This document shows, in pieces, positions 1-9,859 of a stretch of DNA of 64,000 bases. The DNA lies in contig PCDI01000011.1 of assembly GCA_002778195.1 (NCBI GenBank), forward strand, positions 488,362-552,361, read 5' to 3'. Source of the DNA: Raffaelea ambrosiae (taxonomy: Eukaryota > Ascomycota > Sordariomycetes > Ophiostomatales > Ophiostomataceae). The position numbers and the translations under genes are program-made. The notes beneath the pieces are model-generated. The model ran no database searches. It saw only the letters and a program-made list of their open reading frames with translations, and had not been told where the DNA came from. Numbering within the stretch: position 1 is the first letter of the stretch; each line of letters begins with the position of its first letter.

Positions 1-127
1 TATTACCCCCAGCCTTCCCCTTCTTCAGCTCCCGCACGCAGACCTAAGCAGACCGGCATTTCCTCCCTTCAGCATCATTCAAGGGCTCGTTTCATACAGC
101 ACATTTTGGACTCTAATTCTCGCAGCG

Positions 128-1616
128 ATGGGTCGGTTCGGGCGCAGCAAAGACGACGAGGATAGCGGCAAGGCCAGTCTCTTCAGCCGCAAGAAGGACA
201 AAACGAAGGAGGCCAACCCATATGCCCAGCAGGCCCAGCAGAATGATCCCTACAGCGGGCCCCCTATGACAGCCTTGCAGCGGAAGCAGGCCGAGCTCGG
301 ACTGCCAGCCGGACCGCGGTCGGGTCGTGGTGGCCTCCCCAGCTCAGTCGCTCCCCGACAGCAGCAGCAGCAGCAGCCGCCGCCACCGCAGCAGAGCCAG
401 GCGCCTCCTCCGGCATACTCGAGTCAGCCCAGCAACGGCTACAGCGCGGGTGGCTACGGAGCCTCCAGCGGTTACGGGAACAACCGATACGATAGCGGCA
501 GCTCCTACGGCGGGGGCCTAGACCGTGCTCCGACATACCGAACCACCGCCGGCAGCGAGGCCGGGGGCCCGACAGCCGGCTATGGAAGCGGCACGCGGCT
601 GAGTGCGCGGCGTGGAGGCTACGGCGGCATGGGCGGTGGCGAGGAGGTAGACGACTCCGCCAGACAGGCCCTGTTTGGCAACGCGGCCCAGAAATACGAG
701 GAGAAGCAGCGCGAAAACCAGACGGCCCTCAAGAACGACAGCAGCGGCGGCTACGGTCAGCGGCCGAGCGATGCGCCCAATCCGTACGGCGGAATCGACG
801 AGAATCGCGAGCTGACGGCAGAGGAGCAGGAGGACGAGGACGTGAAGCGCATGAACGAGGAGACTCGGTACCTGCGTAACGAGACAGACCAGAGCCTCGA
901 CCGGTCGCTGATGGTGGCCAACCAGGCCATCGAGACGGCCCAGGGCACGCTGGCCCGCATGCACAACCAGCGCGACCGGCTGCTGAACGCCGAGCAGAAC
1001 CTGGACAACGCGTCCAGCCACAACAAGATTGCCGAGCACCGCACCGCCGAGCTGAAGCACTACAACCGCAGCATGTTTGCTGTCAAGGTGAACAACCCGT
1101 TCACGTCCAAGCAGCGCGCGGCCGAGCGCGCAGAGGCCGACCTGCAGGAGCGCCGGGCTGAGCGCGCCATGCGGGAAGAGCACCGCCAGCGCATGTACCA
1201 GAGCGGGCGCGCAGCAGAGGAAGACTTCACGCAGCTGGACCGGACACGCGACCCGAACAGACGGCTCGGCCAGACGTCCAAGGGCGGCATCTCCAGCAAG
1301 TTTGCGCTGGAGGACGATGACGAGGAAGATGTCCAGAAGGAGCAGGCCATTGACATGAAGATTGGGCTGCTGGGCGAAGCCGTGGGCACGCTAAACATGA
1401 CGGCCAAGTCGATGAATCGCTTTGCCACGGAGGATCTGGAGCACATTGACAGAATCACGGCAAAGGTATGTCTCACAGTCTCTCTGGTGCAGAGGCTTCT
1501 ATCAGCATTCCGTCAGACTTCTCAGACGGCTAACAAGAACCGAACAGAGCGACGCTGTGGACGATGGTGTTCGCAGAAACCAGTACAAGCTCAACGAGAT
1601 CTCGCGGAAGGCATGA
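128..1616 (+). CDS. SEC9: SEC9-like plasma-membrane t-SNARE (SNAP-25 family)
   Basis: Qbc-SNARE that pairs with a plasma-membrane syntaxin and a vesicle synaptobrevin to drive exocytosis at growing tips. Two exons, 128-1465 and 1548-1616, joined across an intron with a GTATGT donor and a CAG acceptor; the product is 468 aa. Without splicing the frame would run to 1675 and lose the end of the second SNARE helix. Residues 1-230 are Gly/Ser/Gln/Pro-rich and disordered. The first SNARE helix lies at about 238-300, followed by an NPF motif near residue 324. The second SNARE helix runs from about 405 to the C terminus, with its last 22 residues in exon 2. There is no transmembrane segment, as in the family. 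The start has a purine at -3 and G at +4. Family assignment rests on the paired heptad helices and overall layout. Confidence 0.88.
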
Positions 1617-2219
1617 AGAGGGTGAACCGACGTGGCAGTGTGGAGGAGGACTTAAGATTTTACTGTCCCCTGTAAGCCGGGACAAACAGCATCAGATTGT
1701 ATCTCGTTTTTTTTATTGCTTTGTTTTGTTGGTGATGGGCAACCCTGCAATAATTGATATGGGTATTCTTATGTTCACTATCTTGACACTCGTGAGACAG
1801 AAAGGTGTGACTAAGGAGAGGGCCAGGGACAGCGCTGCCAGGCAGGGACAAGCCCGCAACGTAGTCAAGACAGAGGCTGGGTTTTAATTGGGCTTCAATT
1901 GAGACGTATCTTGGCCTGGGTCGGCACGAGGTGTCTGTCTGTGCAGAGCGTGGTCGATTCTTGCAGTGATTCTCACAGCAATTCTTTCGGCTGCTCCAGA
2001 TAAGGGATGATACAGTGGTGTTTGTAGTGAGTGGGCTCCAGGCAACTCTATTCTTATTAGCGAGTATGCAGGACGGAGAAGGACGGCAATTCCCTAGTTT
2101 GCATTATCGATAAGACATATTCGTTATCGATAACAGATATTTTGACATTGGCGAGGCGAGGAGGAAAAAACGCCGACCTCTGACCCTCTCGACAAAAAAA
2201 CAAGAGCGCACCCACAACC
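1617..2219. other. SEC9 3' region and DHR2 promoter
   Basis: No coding sequence is seen. The left part is presumably the SEC9 3'UTR. The right part, directly before the helicase start, holds two copies of the palindrome TTATCGATAA, annotated separately. Confidence 0.6.
2104..2133. promoter_or_regulatory. Paired palindromes TTATCGATAA upstream of DHR2
   Basis: Two perfect 10-bp palindromes at 2104-2113 and 2124-2133, 20 bp centre to centre (about two helical turns), ending 86 bp before the helicase ATG. A third perfect copy is at 16378-16387, upstream of the FPR3/4 gene. The spacing and symmetry suggest a site for a dimeric DNA-binding protein. No factor is assigned. Confidence 0.45.
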
Positions 2220-4709
2220 ATGGCAGATGAAAGCGCCAATAAAAAGCGGAAGCGCAACGGCCACAGACCCAGCGCAGAGAGGAGGCCACCGGCCCCGGTC
2301 CCCTCCAAAAATGCCGAGATCTCGGGCGACCCGTCGCTGTTTGCGGTCCGCAAGGCTCTGCCGATTTGGGAGAGCCGTCACCAAATCCGACAAGCACTCA
2401 TCGACAACAACGTGCTCGTGCTTGTCGGTGAGACCGGCTCCGGCAAAAGTACGCAGGTGCCGCAGTTCTTGTGTGACGAGCCGTGGTGCACGGGCATGAT
2501 TGCGATCACCCAGCCGCGTCGGGTCGCCGCAACGACGCTCGCCTACCGTGTGGCCCGCGAAATGGGCACACCACTCGGCCCAACGGGCAACAAAAGTGGC
2601 AGCACGAATAATGACAATGGTACGAACGGGAAAGGCTACAGCGTGACGGGCCGTGTCGGCTACTCGGTGCGATTCGACTATCAGATGCCGCGAGGCGTCA
2701 AGGTCAAGTTCCTTACGGAAGGCATGCTTTTGCAGGAGATGCTCCACGACCCAGCCCTGCTCAAGTACAGCTGCGTGGTGGTCGACGAAGTCCACGAACG
2801 CAGTCTCGATGTCGATCTTTTACTCGGCTTTCTCCGCCAAATCCAGCTCGGCGAGGGCCCGGGCGGACAGAAACGCAAAGGGCGACCACTCAAAATCGTC
2901 GTCATGAGTGCTACGGCCGACGTCGACAAGATCTGCCATTTTTTCCAGCAGCCGGCGGTGGAGGAGACCGCAGAACGGAAGAAGGAGGACGAAAAGAACA
3001 ACGAGAGCAAGGCGCAGAAAGACGGCGAGAGTGAGGGCCGGCACGAGGACAGGAACGAGGACAGCCCCGAGCCAGGAAGGTCGAGGAAAAGAGGCCGGAA
3101 AAACAAGGAAAGACAACGCGAGGAACAACAGAGAAACGGGCAGGCCATATCGCTGTCGTCCTCGGCACCGCCGCCGTCATCGTCATCACCCCCATCACAG
3201 GTCAGCCGGCTGCGGATTCCCGGCCGGCAGTTCCCCGTCACGATCATCCACACGCCCCGGCCTGTTCCGGTCATTCTCGACGCTCTCGTCAAAACGGTGT
3301 TCCAGATCAACGCGGAAGAACCGCACCCGGGCGACATCCTCGCCTTTCTGGCCGGCCAGGACGAGATCGAGGCCGCCAAACGCCTCATCGAGGAGCGCAT
3401 CCCCACCTTGCCGGTCACCGTTCCGCGTCTCGAGGTCTGCCCCCTGTTCGGCCAGCTCTCCATGGAGGCCCAGTACAGGGCGTTCCAGCCGGCCAGCCAC
3501 CGCTTCACGCGCAAGGTGGTGCTGGCCACCAACATTGCCGAGACGTCCGTCACGGTGCCGGGTGTGCGGTATGTGGTGGACAACGGCAAGGCCAAGTCCA
3601 AGGTCTTCATGTCGTCGCTCAAAATGGAGACGCTGCTGTCGCGGCCCATCTCCAAGTCCTCCGCCATCCAGCGGACCGGCCGTGCCGGCCGTGAGGCGCC
3701 GGGCAAATGCTACCGGCTCTACACGGAAGAATCGTTTGACAAGCTGGACGCGGTGGAGCTGCCGGAGCTTCTGCGCATTGACATTCTCGGTGCTGTGCTG
3801 AGCATGAAGGCGCACAACATTGAGAATCCGTTCCTGTTCCCCATGATGGACAAGCCGGACTTTGACTCCATGGAGCGGGCGCTCGTGCAGCTGTACCGCC
3901 TGGGCGGCATGGAGAACGCCCGCACCATCTCGGCCGACGGCCGCGTCATGTCGATGCTGCCGCTCTCTGCCCCGTACGGACGCGTCCTCTTGGAGGCGGC
4001 CGCCACCGGTTCGGGCGCCACGACCGCGGTCGATGCCGGCGATGGTGGCACCAGCGACTTTGATACGGAGAGCAGCTGCCTGCCCGAGGCGATCGACATC
4101 ATTGCCTGCCTGACGGCCGGCGACGACATTTTCATGTCGCTGCAAAAGGTCGGCGACCAGCGGGCCGAGATCGAGGAGCTGCGCCAGGAACTGCAGCGGC
4201 GCGAGGGCGACCTGCTCACGTACCTGACGACGATGCAGCGGTTCGTCGCCGAGAAGAGCAGCCGCTGGAAGGACTGGTGCATGGCGCGCGGCATCAACCT
4301 GCGCGTCATGCGGCAGGCCGTCAACATCCGGCGGCAGCTGCGCCGCATGTGCGTGCAGCACAAGCTGGTCGCCTCGGCGGCGGAGCTCGGCGACGACAAC
4401 CTGGGCAGCCAGGACATTGCCCCGCCGGCGTCGCCGCGCAAGGCGGAGACGCTGCTCAAGTGCTTCCTGCGCGGCTTTGCGCTCATGACGGCGATGCGGT
4501 CGCCGGAGGGCAGCTACATCACCAGCGAGGGCAAGCAGGTCGTGGCGATCCACCCGTCCAGCGTGCTGCACGGCCGCAAGGTGGAGGCGATCATGTTCTT
4601 GGAGCAGGTGTACACGCAGAAGAACTATGCGCGCAAGGTCAGCGTCATCAAGTCTGACTGGATCCTGGACGAGGTCCGGCGCCGCAACGAGGTGTATCCT
4701 CTGTATTGA
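2220..4709 (+). CDS. DHR2: DEAH-box RNA helicase, DHR2-like (ribosome biogenesis)
   Basis: Single-exon gene, 829 aa. Motif I GETGSGKST is at residues 70-78, motif II DEVH at 189-192, motif III SAT near 230 and motif VI QRTGRAGR at 484-491. These are followed by the helicase-associated winged-helix/ratchet and OB-like region of DEAH helicases. The N terminus is basic (KKRKR), consistent with nucleolar import. A charged Lys/Glu-rich insert of about 75 residues separates RecA1 from RecA2. Order and C-terminal sequence fit yeast Dhr2, a nucleolar helicase needed for 18S rRNA maturation, better than the splicing helicases, which are longer at the N terminus. ATG at 2220 has A at -3 and G at +4. 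The molecular activity (ATP-dependent RNA unwinding) is secure; the DHR2 orthology is likely but not proven. Confidence 0.88.
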   Translation: MADESANKKRKRNGHRPSAERRPPAPVPSKNAEISGDPSLFAVRKALPIWESRHQIRQALIDNNVLVLVGETGSGKSTQVPQFLCDEPWCTGMIAITQPRRVAATTLAYRVAREMGTPLGPTGNKSGSTNNDNGTNGKGYSVTGRVGYSVRFDYQMPRGVKVKFLTEGMLLQEMLHDPALLKYSCVVVDEVHERSLDVDLLLGFLRQIQLGEGPGGQKRKGRPLKIVVMSATADVDKICHFFQQPAVEETAERKKEDEKNNESKAQKDGESEGRHEDRNEDSPEPGRSRKRGRKNKERQREEQQRNGQAISLSSSAPPPSSSSPPSQVSRLRIPGRQFPVTIIHTPRPVPVILDALVKTVFQINAEEPHPGDILAFLAGQDEIEAAKRLIEERIPTLPVTVPRLEVCPLFGQLSMEAQYRAFQPASHRFTRKVVLATNIAETSVTVPGVRYVVDNGKAKSKVFMSSLKMETLLSRPISKSSAIQRTGRAGREAPGKCYRLYTEESFDKLDAVELPELLRIDILGAVLSMKAHNIENPFLFPMMDKPDFDSMERALVQLYRLGGMENARTISADGRVMSMLPLSAPYGRVLLEAAATGSGATTAVDAGDGGTSDFDTESSCLPEAIDIIACLTAGDDIFMSLQKVGDQRAEIEELRQELQRREGDLLTYLTTMQRFVAEKSSRWKDWCMARGINLRVMRQAVNIRRQLRRMCVQHKLVASAAELGDDNLGSQDIAPPASPRKAETLLKCFLRGFALMTAMRSPEGSYITSEGKQVVAIHPSSVLHGRKVEAIMFLEQVYTQKNYARKVSVIKSDWILDEVRRRNEVYPLY

Positions 4710-5046
4710 AGAAGAAACGAACGAGAATCGATTTTTAGCGGAAAGGGAGGATGATACCCCAAATAGAGCCACGAAGAAGGCCGAGCAAGCTGAGCAAGGC
4801 AAAAAAAAAAACGACCAGACTAGAGAGCTCTTTTTTTTTTTGCCTTTTTTTGCCTTTTTTTTTGGCATACACATCATATACAGCACGTACATCATACGCA
4901 TCGTATATATATATGTATCTACTGAGAAAATGCTCGCTTTCGACCGGGAGTGATGCTACTTTATATATATATATATCCAACTATGCACCGATACGCCCCT
5001 TATGACTACCCACACATAGAGAAAACCCTCCAAAAAAAAAAAAAGC
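4710..5046. other. Convergent 3' region of DHR2 and SDHAF3
   Basis: The 337 bp between two converging genes. It holds A/T homopolymers, a T-rich run at about 4830-4862 and two TATATATA stretches (about 4905 and 4963). It probably carries the 3' ends of both transcripts. No gene is visible. Confidence 0.5.
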
Positions 5047-5622
5047 TCATTGCGGCTTGCCGCTGCCTCCGTCTTCTGGGTCACCACCGCTCTCTCGGTG
5101 CTTTCGTATTGCCGTCATCAGTTCGTACAGCTGTCCTATTTGCTGGTCTGGTTGTGTTCCATTGCTCCATGGTTAGCCATGATCAAGCTACATAGCATAC
5201 GTTTCACAGCAAAAAAAAAAAACTGACCGTTCATCTTGGCCACTTTGACCGGGTCGAGCTTCTCGCCCACCCACGCGTCGCCCTCCACCTTTTGCGCATA
5301 CAACTGCCACTCAGTGAGGAATCCAATCTAGAATGACATCGGTATTAGTGGCTTTTTTTCTCTCTTTATTTTTTTTTCTTTTTTTGTAAGGCTCGCTGTG
5401 GATTGGACCGACCAAATGTGAAGCATTGTCGACGTTCCGGTGCGCCCGGAACTCGGCTTTGATGTACTCGTCTCCTAGAACCCGCATCTCGTGCGGCAGA
5501 TGCTTGCGGTGGGCCCGTAGCAGTCTCCGGTAGAGCGGAATGGGCGGCAGCAGGTTCATCGGCAGGGACTTGAGGCTTTTGGGTGCCACAGCCGAGGCCA
5601 ACAACCGGGTGGACGGCTTCAT
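5047..5622 (-). CDS. SDHAF3: Succinate dehydrogenase assembly factor 3 (ACN9/SDHAF3, LYR family)
   Basis: Mitochondrial matrix assembly factor that protects the iron-sulfur subunit of complex II during assembly. Three exons on the minus strand: 5622-5413, 5327-5228 and 5135-5047, giving 132 aa, the usual family length. The splice joins restore the family signature residues IGFLTEWQLYAQ and the tail GQLYELM. The LYR-type motif is PLYRRLLRAHRKHLP, near residue 31. The first donor is GTCGGT and the second GTCAGT; both are weaker than the local consensus, but the phases agree and the protein is continuous. The start at 5622 gives a basic, hydroxylated N terminus suited to mitochondrial import. 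An in-frame ATG at 5817 would add 65 residues with no family support. Confidence 0.9.
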
Positions 5623-6211
5623 TGGTGGTGGTTTTTTTTTGGTTTTTTGTGTGGATAGCGAGAGTCGACACGAGCACGGAGACGAGGATACGGGCCGAGA
5701 TACAGTCTCTTCTCCTGCAAGGGACACCGGGCGAAATGAATCCACTCGCACGCTTCTATCCTGGTCCAAATCCGTGTAAGACAAAGGAAAGAGACGTGCG
5801 GGCAAAGCACCACCCAATCTCAGGCGAGTCGTTGAAAAGGTTCAATATTTGTGGGGCATCACGAAAGCAGATGGCAGTGTATATACTGTGTGCGGCACTG
5901 TCCTATCTGGGGGGCCAGCGGGCGCAGCCGGTTGCGGCATGTCTGCAGTTGAGAGCGTCTTTTTCATTTCGTAGTAGTGATGGGTCATTGGGGTGTGTGT
6001 CTAGGCACCCCCCCCGGAAGTGTCGCTGGCTACATGCACGATACGGTCCCGCCAGGCTGTGCCTCCTCTCTTACATAGTATATGCTCAACCCCAATCCCC
6101 TCCGTCTGTCTAAATGCCGGACACGTGACTCTTTATGTGTGGTATTGGACCGCCCTCTCTCCTAATGTACACGTCCCCCTTGTTCTTGGGGAATCCATGG
6201 ACGACTGCCAC
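5623..6211. other. SDHAF3 promoter and GRX5 3' region
   Basis: About 590 bp between two minus-strand genes. It contains a poly-T/G stretch next to the SDHAF3 start and no recognisable gene. Reading frames present in it lack any family similarity I can see. Confidence 0.5.
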
Positions 6212-6975
6212 TCATTGCTCCTTCTTCTCCTCGGCGGCGGGTGCTGCCTCGCCCGCCTCGGATTCCGGCGCAATCAGCACCTTTTTCTCCTCAAAGAGCT
6301 TGGCCAGCTCGCCGCTCTGGTGCATCGCAATCAAGATATCGCAGCCGCCGACGAACTCCTTGTCCACGTAGAGCTGGGGAATGGTGGGCCAGTCTGAATA
6401 CTCCTTGATGCCTGTTGTGTATATGTATGTTAGTGCGCGAACATGTCTGCAGTCGTTCGTCTCTCGTCTCTCTTCCAACTTGTCCACGCACCAGCCCGCA
6501 GCTCGGGATCCTCGAGCACGTTGAAGGCGGAAAACTTTTCTGGGTCGACGCCCTGCAGGCCGAGGATCTGGATGCTGGCCCGGGAGAAGCCGCACTGGGG
6601 CAGTTCAGGGGTGCCCTTCATGAAGAGGACCACGGGCGCCGACGCAACAGCGCGGTCGATCGCCTGGCGGGTATCATCGGAGAGGCAGCGGCGGGAGGCC
6701 GGTGTGAAGAAGGAGGAGGAAGAAGTCGTCGTCGATGGGCGCAGCGCTGAGACGAGCGGTCTTGGTGTCCCGGTGGCGGGTGTCCTCCGGGCTAGCGCCG
6801 CGACTGCTGCTGAGGAAGAGAAGGAAGCTGTAGCGTTTGCGACGGCGGCAGCCGGCCGGCGTGCGGCTGGGCGGAGGAGTTGCTGGGGAGGAGGATGTGT
6901 CAGTTCAAGACGGGGCAAGAAGAGGGGGGGGAGGGGGGTCGCAAAATATACCCTTGCGGCGGATCGTGACAGCAT
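6212..6975 (-). CDS. GRX5: Mitochondrial monothiol glutaredoxin (GRX5)
   Basis: Carries [2Fe-2S] clusters from the Isu scaffold to targets in the mitochondrial matrix. Two exons, 6975-6492 and 6411-6212; donor GTGCGT, acceptor ACAG; 227 aa. The monothiol active site CGFS lies in exon 1, preceded by the glutathione-site lysine context VVLFMKGTP. Exon 2 supplies the conserved WPTIPQLYV and GGCDI segments. The N terminus starts MLSRSAARVYF, a good presequence, but then continues as a Pro/Ala/Ser-rich stretch, so that about 110 residues precede the glutaredoxin fold. This is much longer than the yeast presequence. An in-frame ATG at 7074 adds a hydrophobic stretch and seems less likely. Confidence 0.93.
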
Positions 6976-7358
6976 ACTGGGTTGGGTTTTGTGCAGGTAG
7001 ACAATTGGGAGGAGAAAGAGGACAAAAGAGGCAAAGGGAAGAAGGGAGCGAGAGAGAGAGAGGGGATTTGTCAACAGAGAGACAGCTTGGGTATTTTTTT
7101 TTTGGCTGGAATGAGCAGGTCAAAAAATGGACCCTTGCTATTGGTTGGCGGCGGGCCGAGAGCGGTATCCCGCTGATGATGTAATTGAGTAAGAGAAGGC
7201 TCTGTTCGAGAGGGTGATGCAGACCAAAAAAAAAAAGTCAAAAAAAAAAGTCAATTAAAGAGTGATATTTAAAACAGTGAGAATGTAAGTATAGTGTCCA
7301 TTGCTTTTTACCATCTACAAATCTAGGAGGCGCAAAAAAAAGAAAAAGGCAAAAAAAA
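6976..7358. other. GRX5 promoter region
   Basis: About 380 bp with A-rich tracts (near 7215-7260 and 7330-7358). It lies between the GRX5 start and the end of the 5S rRNA gene. The T run read from the minus strand directly after the 5S gene is its likely Pol III terminator. No coding sequence is seen. Confidence 0.5.
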
Positions 7359-7477
7359 ACGTACAACAGCGGGTATTCGCTGGTCGTCACCGACCCAACT
7401 ACTAATCCGCCGATTACTGGTTTAACTAGGGGAGAGCGGACGGGATCCCGTGCTTTCCAGTATCTATGGTCGTACGT
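7359..7477 (-). rRNA. 5S ribosomal RNA gene (dispersed copy)
   Basis: Read on the minus strand, this 119-nt segment has the fungal 5S layout: a start ACGTACGACCATAG, the conserved block CGGGATCCCGTCCGCTC, then TTAGTAGTTGGGTCGGTGAC, and an end GTTGTACGT. The two ends pair with each other over nine bases (one G-U). Compared with the common ACATAC...GTATGT ends as I recall them, both sides differ in a matched way, so helix I is preserved. Immediately downstream is a T9 run (7358-7350), the expected Pol III terminator. TATATAAG sits at about -24 to -31, where Neurospora-type 5S genes have a TATA element. Single 5S genes scattered between protein genes are typical of Pezizomycotina. Confidence 0.93.
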
Positions 7478-7500
7478 GGAAGAACTGGCGCAAAAGCATA

Positions 7501-7508
7501 CTTATATA
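7501..7508 (-). promoter_or_regulatory. TATA-like element of the 5S rRNA gene
   Basis: TATATAAG on the minus strand, centred about 28 bp before the 5S rRNA 5' end. This matches the position of the upstream element required by Neurospora 5S genes. Confidence 0.6.
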
Positions 7509-8003
7509 GGCAAATTTCGTTTTCTATATAATTGGCCTTGAACAGCTGCCATTCTCTTCTTTGCTAGAAACTACACATTACACGTTGCGTTATTCACGCA
7601 CGGGACAGAATGAAGAAGAAAACAAACCCGCACTCATTTTGCTCTTGTATAAAAGAGAAAGAGTGAGAGTCCCCTGGTTAGTTATGACATTGAAAAATTA
7701 CTTGCTTTCTGACATGCATGGCAAGAGGCCCGCTAAAAACCCTCCACCACAGCTGGCTTCTTGCGCCAAAGCCTCGTGATATAGAACTATGTCCAAACCA
7801 CGCTTCACTTTTCTTTTCCCTGGCCTTCCTTCTTTCGTCCTTCTCTCTCCCCCCTTTACGGACCGCCCCGGAAAGATATAATTTTGTGGTCCTCATGAAG
7901 CAGGCCACTGTCATACACACTTAAACTAGCCCCCCCTTTGCCTCTCGTCTTTGGAAAAGAAAAAAAAGGAAAAAAGAAAGAAAAGAAGAAAAGAAAAGAA
8001 AAC

Positions 8004-9572
8004 ATGGACCCCCCCCTGTCTGAAGTCACCGTCCTCACCCTCAACTGCTGGGGCCTCAAGTACATCTCTGATCTCCGCACCGAGCGCTTCACCGAGATCG
8101 GCCACCGCCTCGCCACTCTGGCGGCCCCCGCCGCGGAGGCATCGTCGTCGTCGTCGTCTCCGTCGTCGGCGTCGGCGTCTGCCAACGCCGCCGCCGCCGC
8201 CCCGCTCTCCATCGTCGCCCTCCAGGAGTGCTGGGTCTACGACGACTTTGCCCTCATCCACCGCCTCACCGCCCACCACCTGCCCTATGCCAAGTTCTTC
8301 CGCGCCGGCGTCTGGGGCGCCGGCCTGGCCGTGCTCTCCCGCTGGCCCATCACCGAGTCCAGCATGCACGTCTATTCGCTCAGCGGCCGGCCCACAGCCT
8401 TTTGGCGCGGCGACTGGTATGTCGGCAAGGGGATCGCCAGTGCGACCATCTCTGTTGGTGGTGGCGGTGGTGCCGGCGGCTACCCCATCGAAGTCGTTCT
8501 CACGCACACGCACGCCCCCTACGAGAGCCGCCTGCCACCTGAGCAGGACTCGTACCTGGTGCACCAGCTGTCCGAGACCTGGGAGGTGGGCAAGCGGCTG
8601 CGCGCCGCGGCCGAGCGCGGCCGGCTCGTGCTCGGCATGGGCGACTTCAACATGACGCCGCTGTCGATGCCGTACCGGATGCTGCAGCTGGGCTGTGGTG
8701 GGGGGGGCCTCCTCCCCCACGACGTCTGGCGTGTCCTGCACCCGGACTCGTCCTTGGGTCCGTCGCACAACCCGGCCGAGCAGGCTCGGCTGCGACAGAA
8801 TCCACCACCGCCGGGGTTGTCCTCCTCCTCCTCCTCCTCCACCACCATCCCGGGAGCCGCTTTCAACCTCGTCGAGAACGGCGCCACGTCTGACAATGTC
8901 TACAACACCTGGCGATGGGCCAAGGACAAGCGGAAGCGGCTGCACAAGCAATACCAGCATCTGACGGCAGAGCAGCGACGCGAGGGCGAGTTTGCCGTGG
9001 CGCCCGACACGCCCGACCCGCGTGGCAAGCGTCTGGACTACATCTTTTGCTTGTCGCCTGCTCCACCAGCAGGCGACGTGTGGTCACCCAAAGCAGCCCG
9101 CGTGGCGCTGGTCGAGCCGCACCCGACGCTGGGCTGCTCCGTGAGCGACCACTTTGCCGTCTTGGCCACGCTGGCCAGGACACCACAGCCAGCCGCCTCC
9201 CAAGAAGATGCCCCCCCACACCCGTCCGTCGTCTACGACGAGGTGCTGGCCCACATCGACACCTACATGGCCCGTGAGCGCCGTCAGCAGTTCTGGCGTG
9301 GTGTGCACTTCTTTGCCTCGGTTGCCGTCGCCATCGGCTGCCTCGTCGCTGTCTGGTTCAGCCCCCGCGCCTTTGTCTCCTTCTTGCTCATGCTCCTCAG
9401 CACCCTCGGCCTGGCCACCGGAGTCGTCAACGGCCTCCTTTCCCTCCTCTTTTTTGGTTCCGAGATGCGCTCTGTGCAGGAGTTTCAATGGGAAATACAA
9501 AATGCAAAGGCGGCCATCTCAGGACGTGGGCGTCCTCTTCTGCTAACAAAGACGAGCTCCGAGCACTTGTGA
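8004..9572 (+). CDS. ISC1: Inositol phosphosphingolipid phospholipase C (ISC1, neutral sphingomyelinase family)
   Basis: Hydrolyses complex sphingolipids to ceramide at ER and mitochondrial membranes. Single exon, 522 aa. It has the endonuclease/exonuclease/phosphatase fold: TLNCWGLKY near residue 11, the Mg-binding glutamate in ALQECW, a histidine in HTHAPYE, GMGDFN for the catalytic Asp/Asn, and the C-terminal SDHFAV carrying the catalytic Asp-His pair. Two transmembrane helices close to the C terminus (about residues 432-480) match the ISC1/nSMase2-like topology. Two low-complexity inserts (Ala/Ser near 40 and Gly/Ser/Pro near 230-290) enlarge it. The ATG at 8004 follows an A-rich leader. 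The frame is open upstream to an ATG at 7938, which would add a purely Lys/Glu stretch, so 8004 was chosen. Confidence 0.93.
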   Translation: MDPPLSEVTVLTLNCWGLKYISDLRTERFTEIGHRLATLAAPAAEASSSSSSPSSASASANAAAAAPLSIVALQECWVYDDFALIHRLTAHHLPYAKFFRAGVWGAGLAVLSRWPITESSMHVYSLSGRPTAFWRGDWYVGKGIASATISVGGGGGAGGYPIEVVLTHTHAPYESRLPPEQDSYLVHQLSETWEVGKRLRAAAERGRLVLGMGDFNMTPLSMPYRMLQLGCGGGGLLPHDVWRVLHPDSSLGPSHNPAEQARLRQNPPPPGLSSSSSSSTTIPGAAFNLVENGATSDNVYNTWRWAKDKRKRLHKQYQHLTAEQRREGEFAVAPDTPDPRGKRLDYIFCLSPAPPAGDVWSPKAARVALVEPHPTLGCSVSDHFAVLATLARTPQPAASQEDAPPHPSVVYDEVLAHIDTYMARERRQQFWRGVHFFASVAVAIGCLVAVWFSPRAFVSFLLMLLSTLGLATGVVNGLLSLLFFGSEMRSVQEFQWEIQNAKAAISGRGRPLLLTKTSSEHL

Positions 9573-9859
9573 CATGGTTCGACTCGCCGTTTCTGTTACT
9601 TTGGAGACCGTGAACGAGGCCGTGAACTCTCTCTGTGTGTGATTCCCGCTAGTTCTCCTTGACGCTCTTCTAATTTCCCACCGCTGCTGTATAATACTGT
9701 CTATGAATAATAGTGCCATCTATGTATGCCACATGGTGTCCACCACCTTTTCGTGCCCAGCTACAGTGACGATGTCCGCCCTTTCTACAACTAACTAGAT
9801 AGACAACCTAGCAAGAAAGGGTGAGAGAACAGAGTGTAATGTTTTGGCTCCTAGCTGTC

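Noticed and set aside
1466..1675. Unspliced C terminus of SEC9 ending at 1675
   Set aside because: It would replace the end of the SNARE helix with unrelated sequence; the GTATGT...CAG intron restores the heptad pattern.
3195..4901. 568-codon open frame antisense to the DHR2 helicase
   Set aside because: The sense strand has all helicase motifs in order; the antisense product is a shadow rich in Arg, His and Leu.
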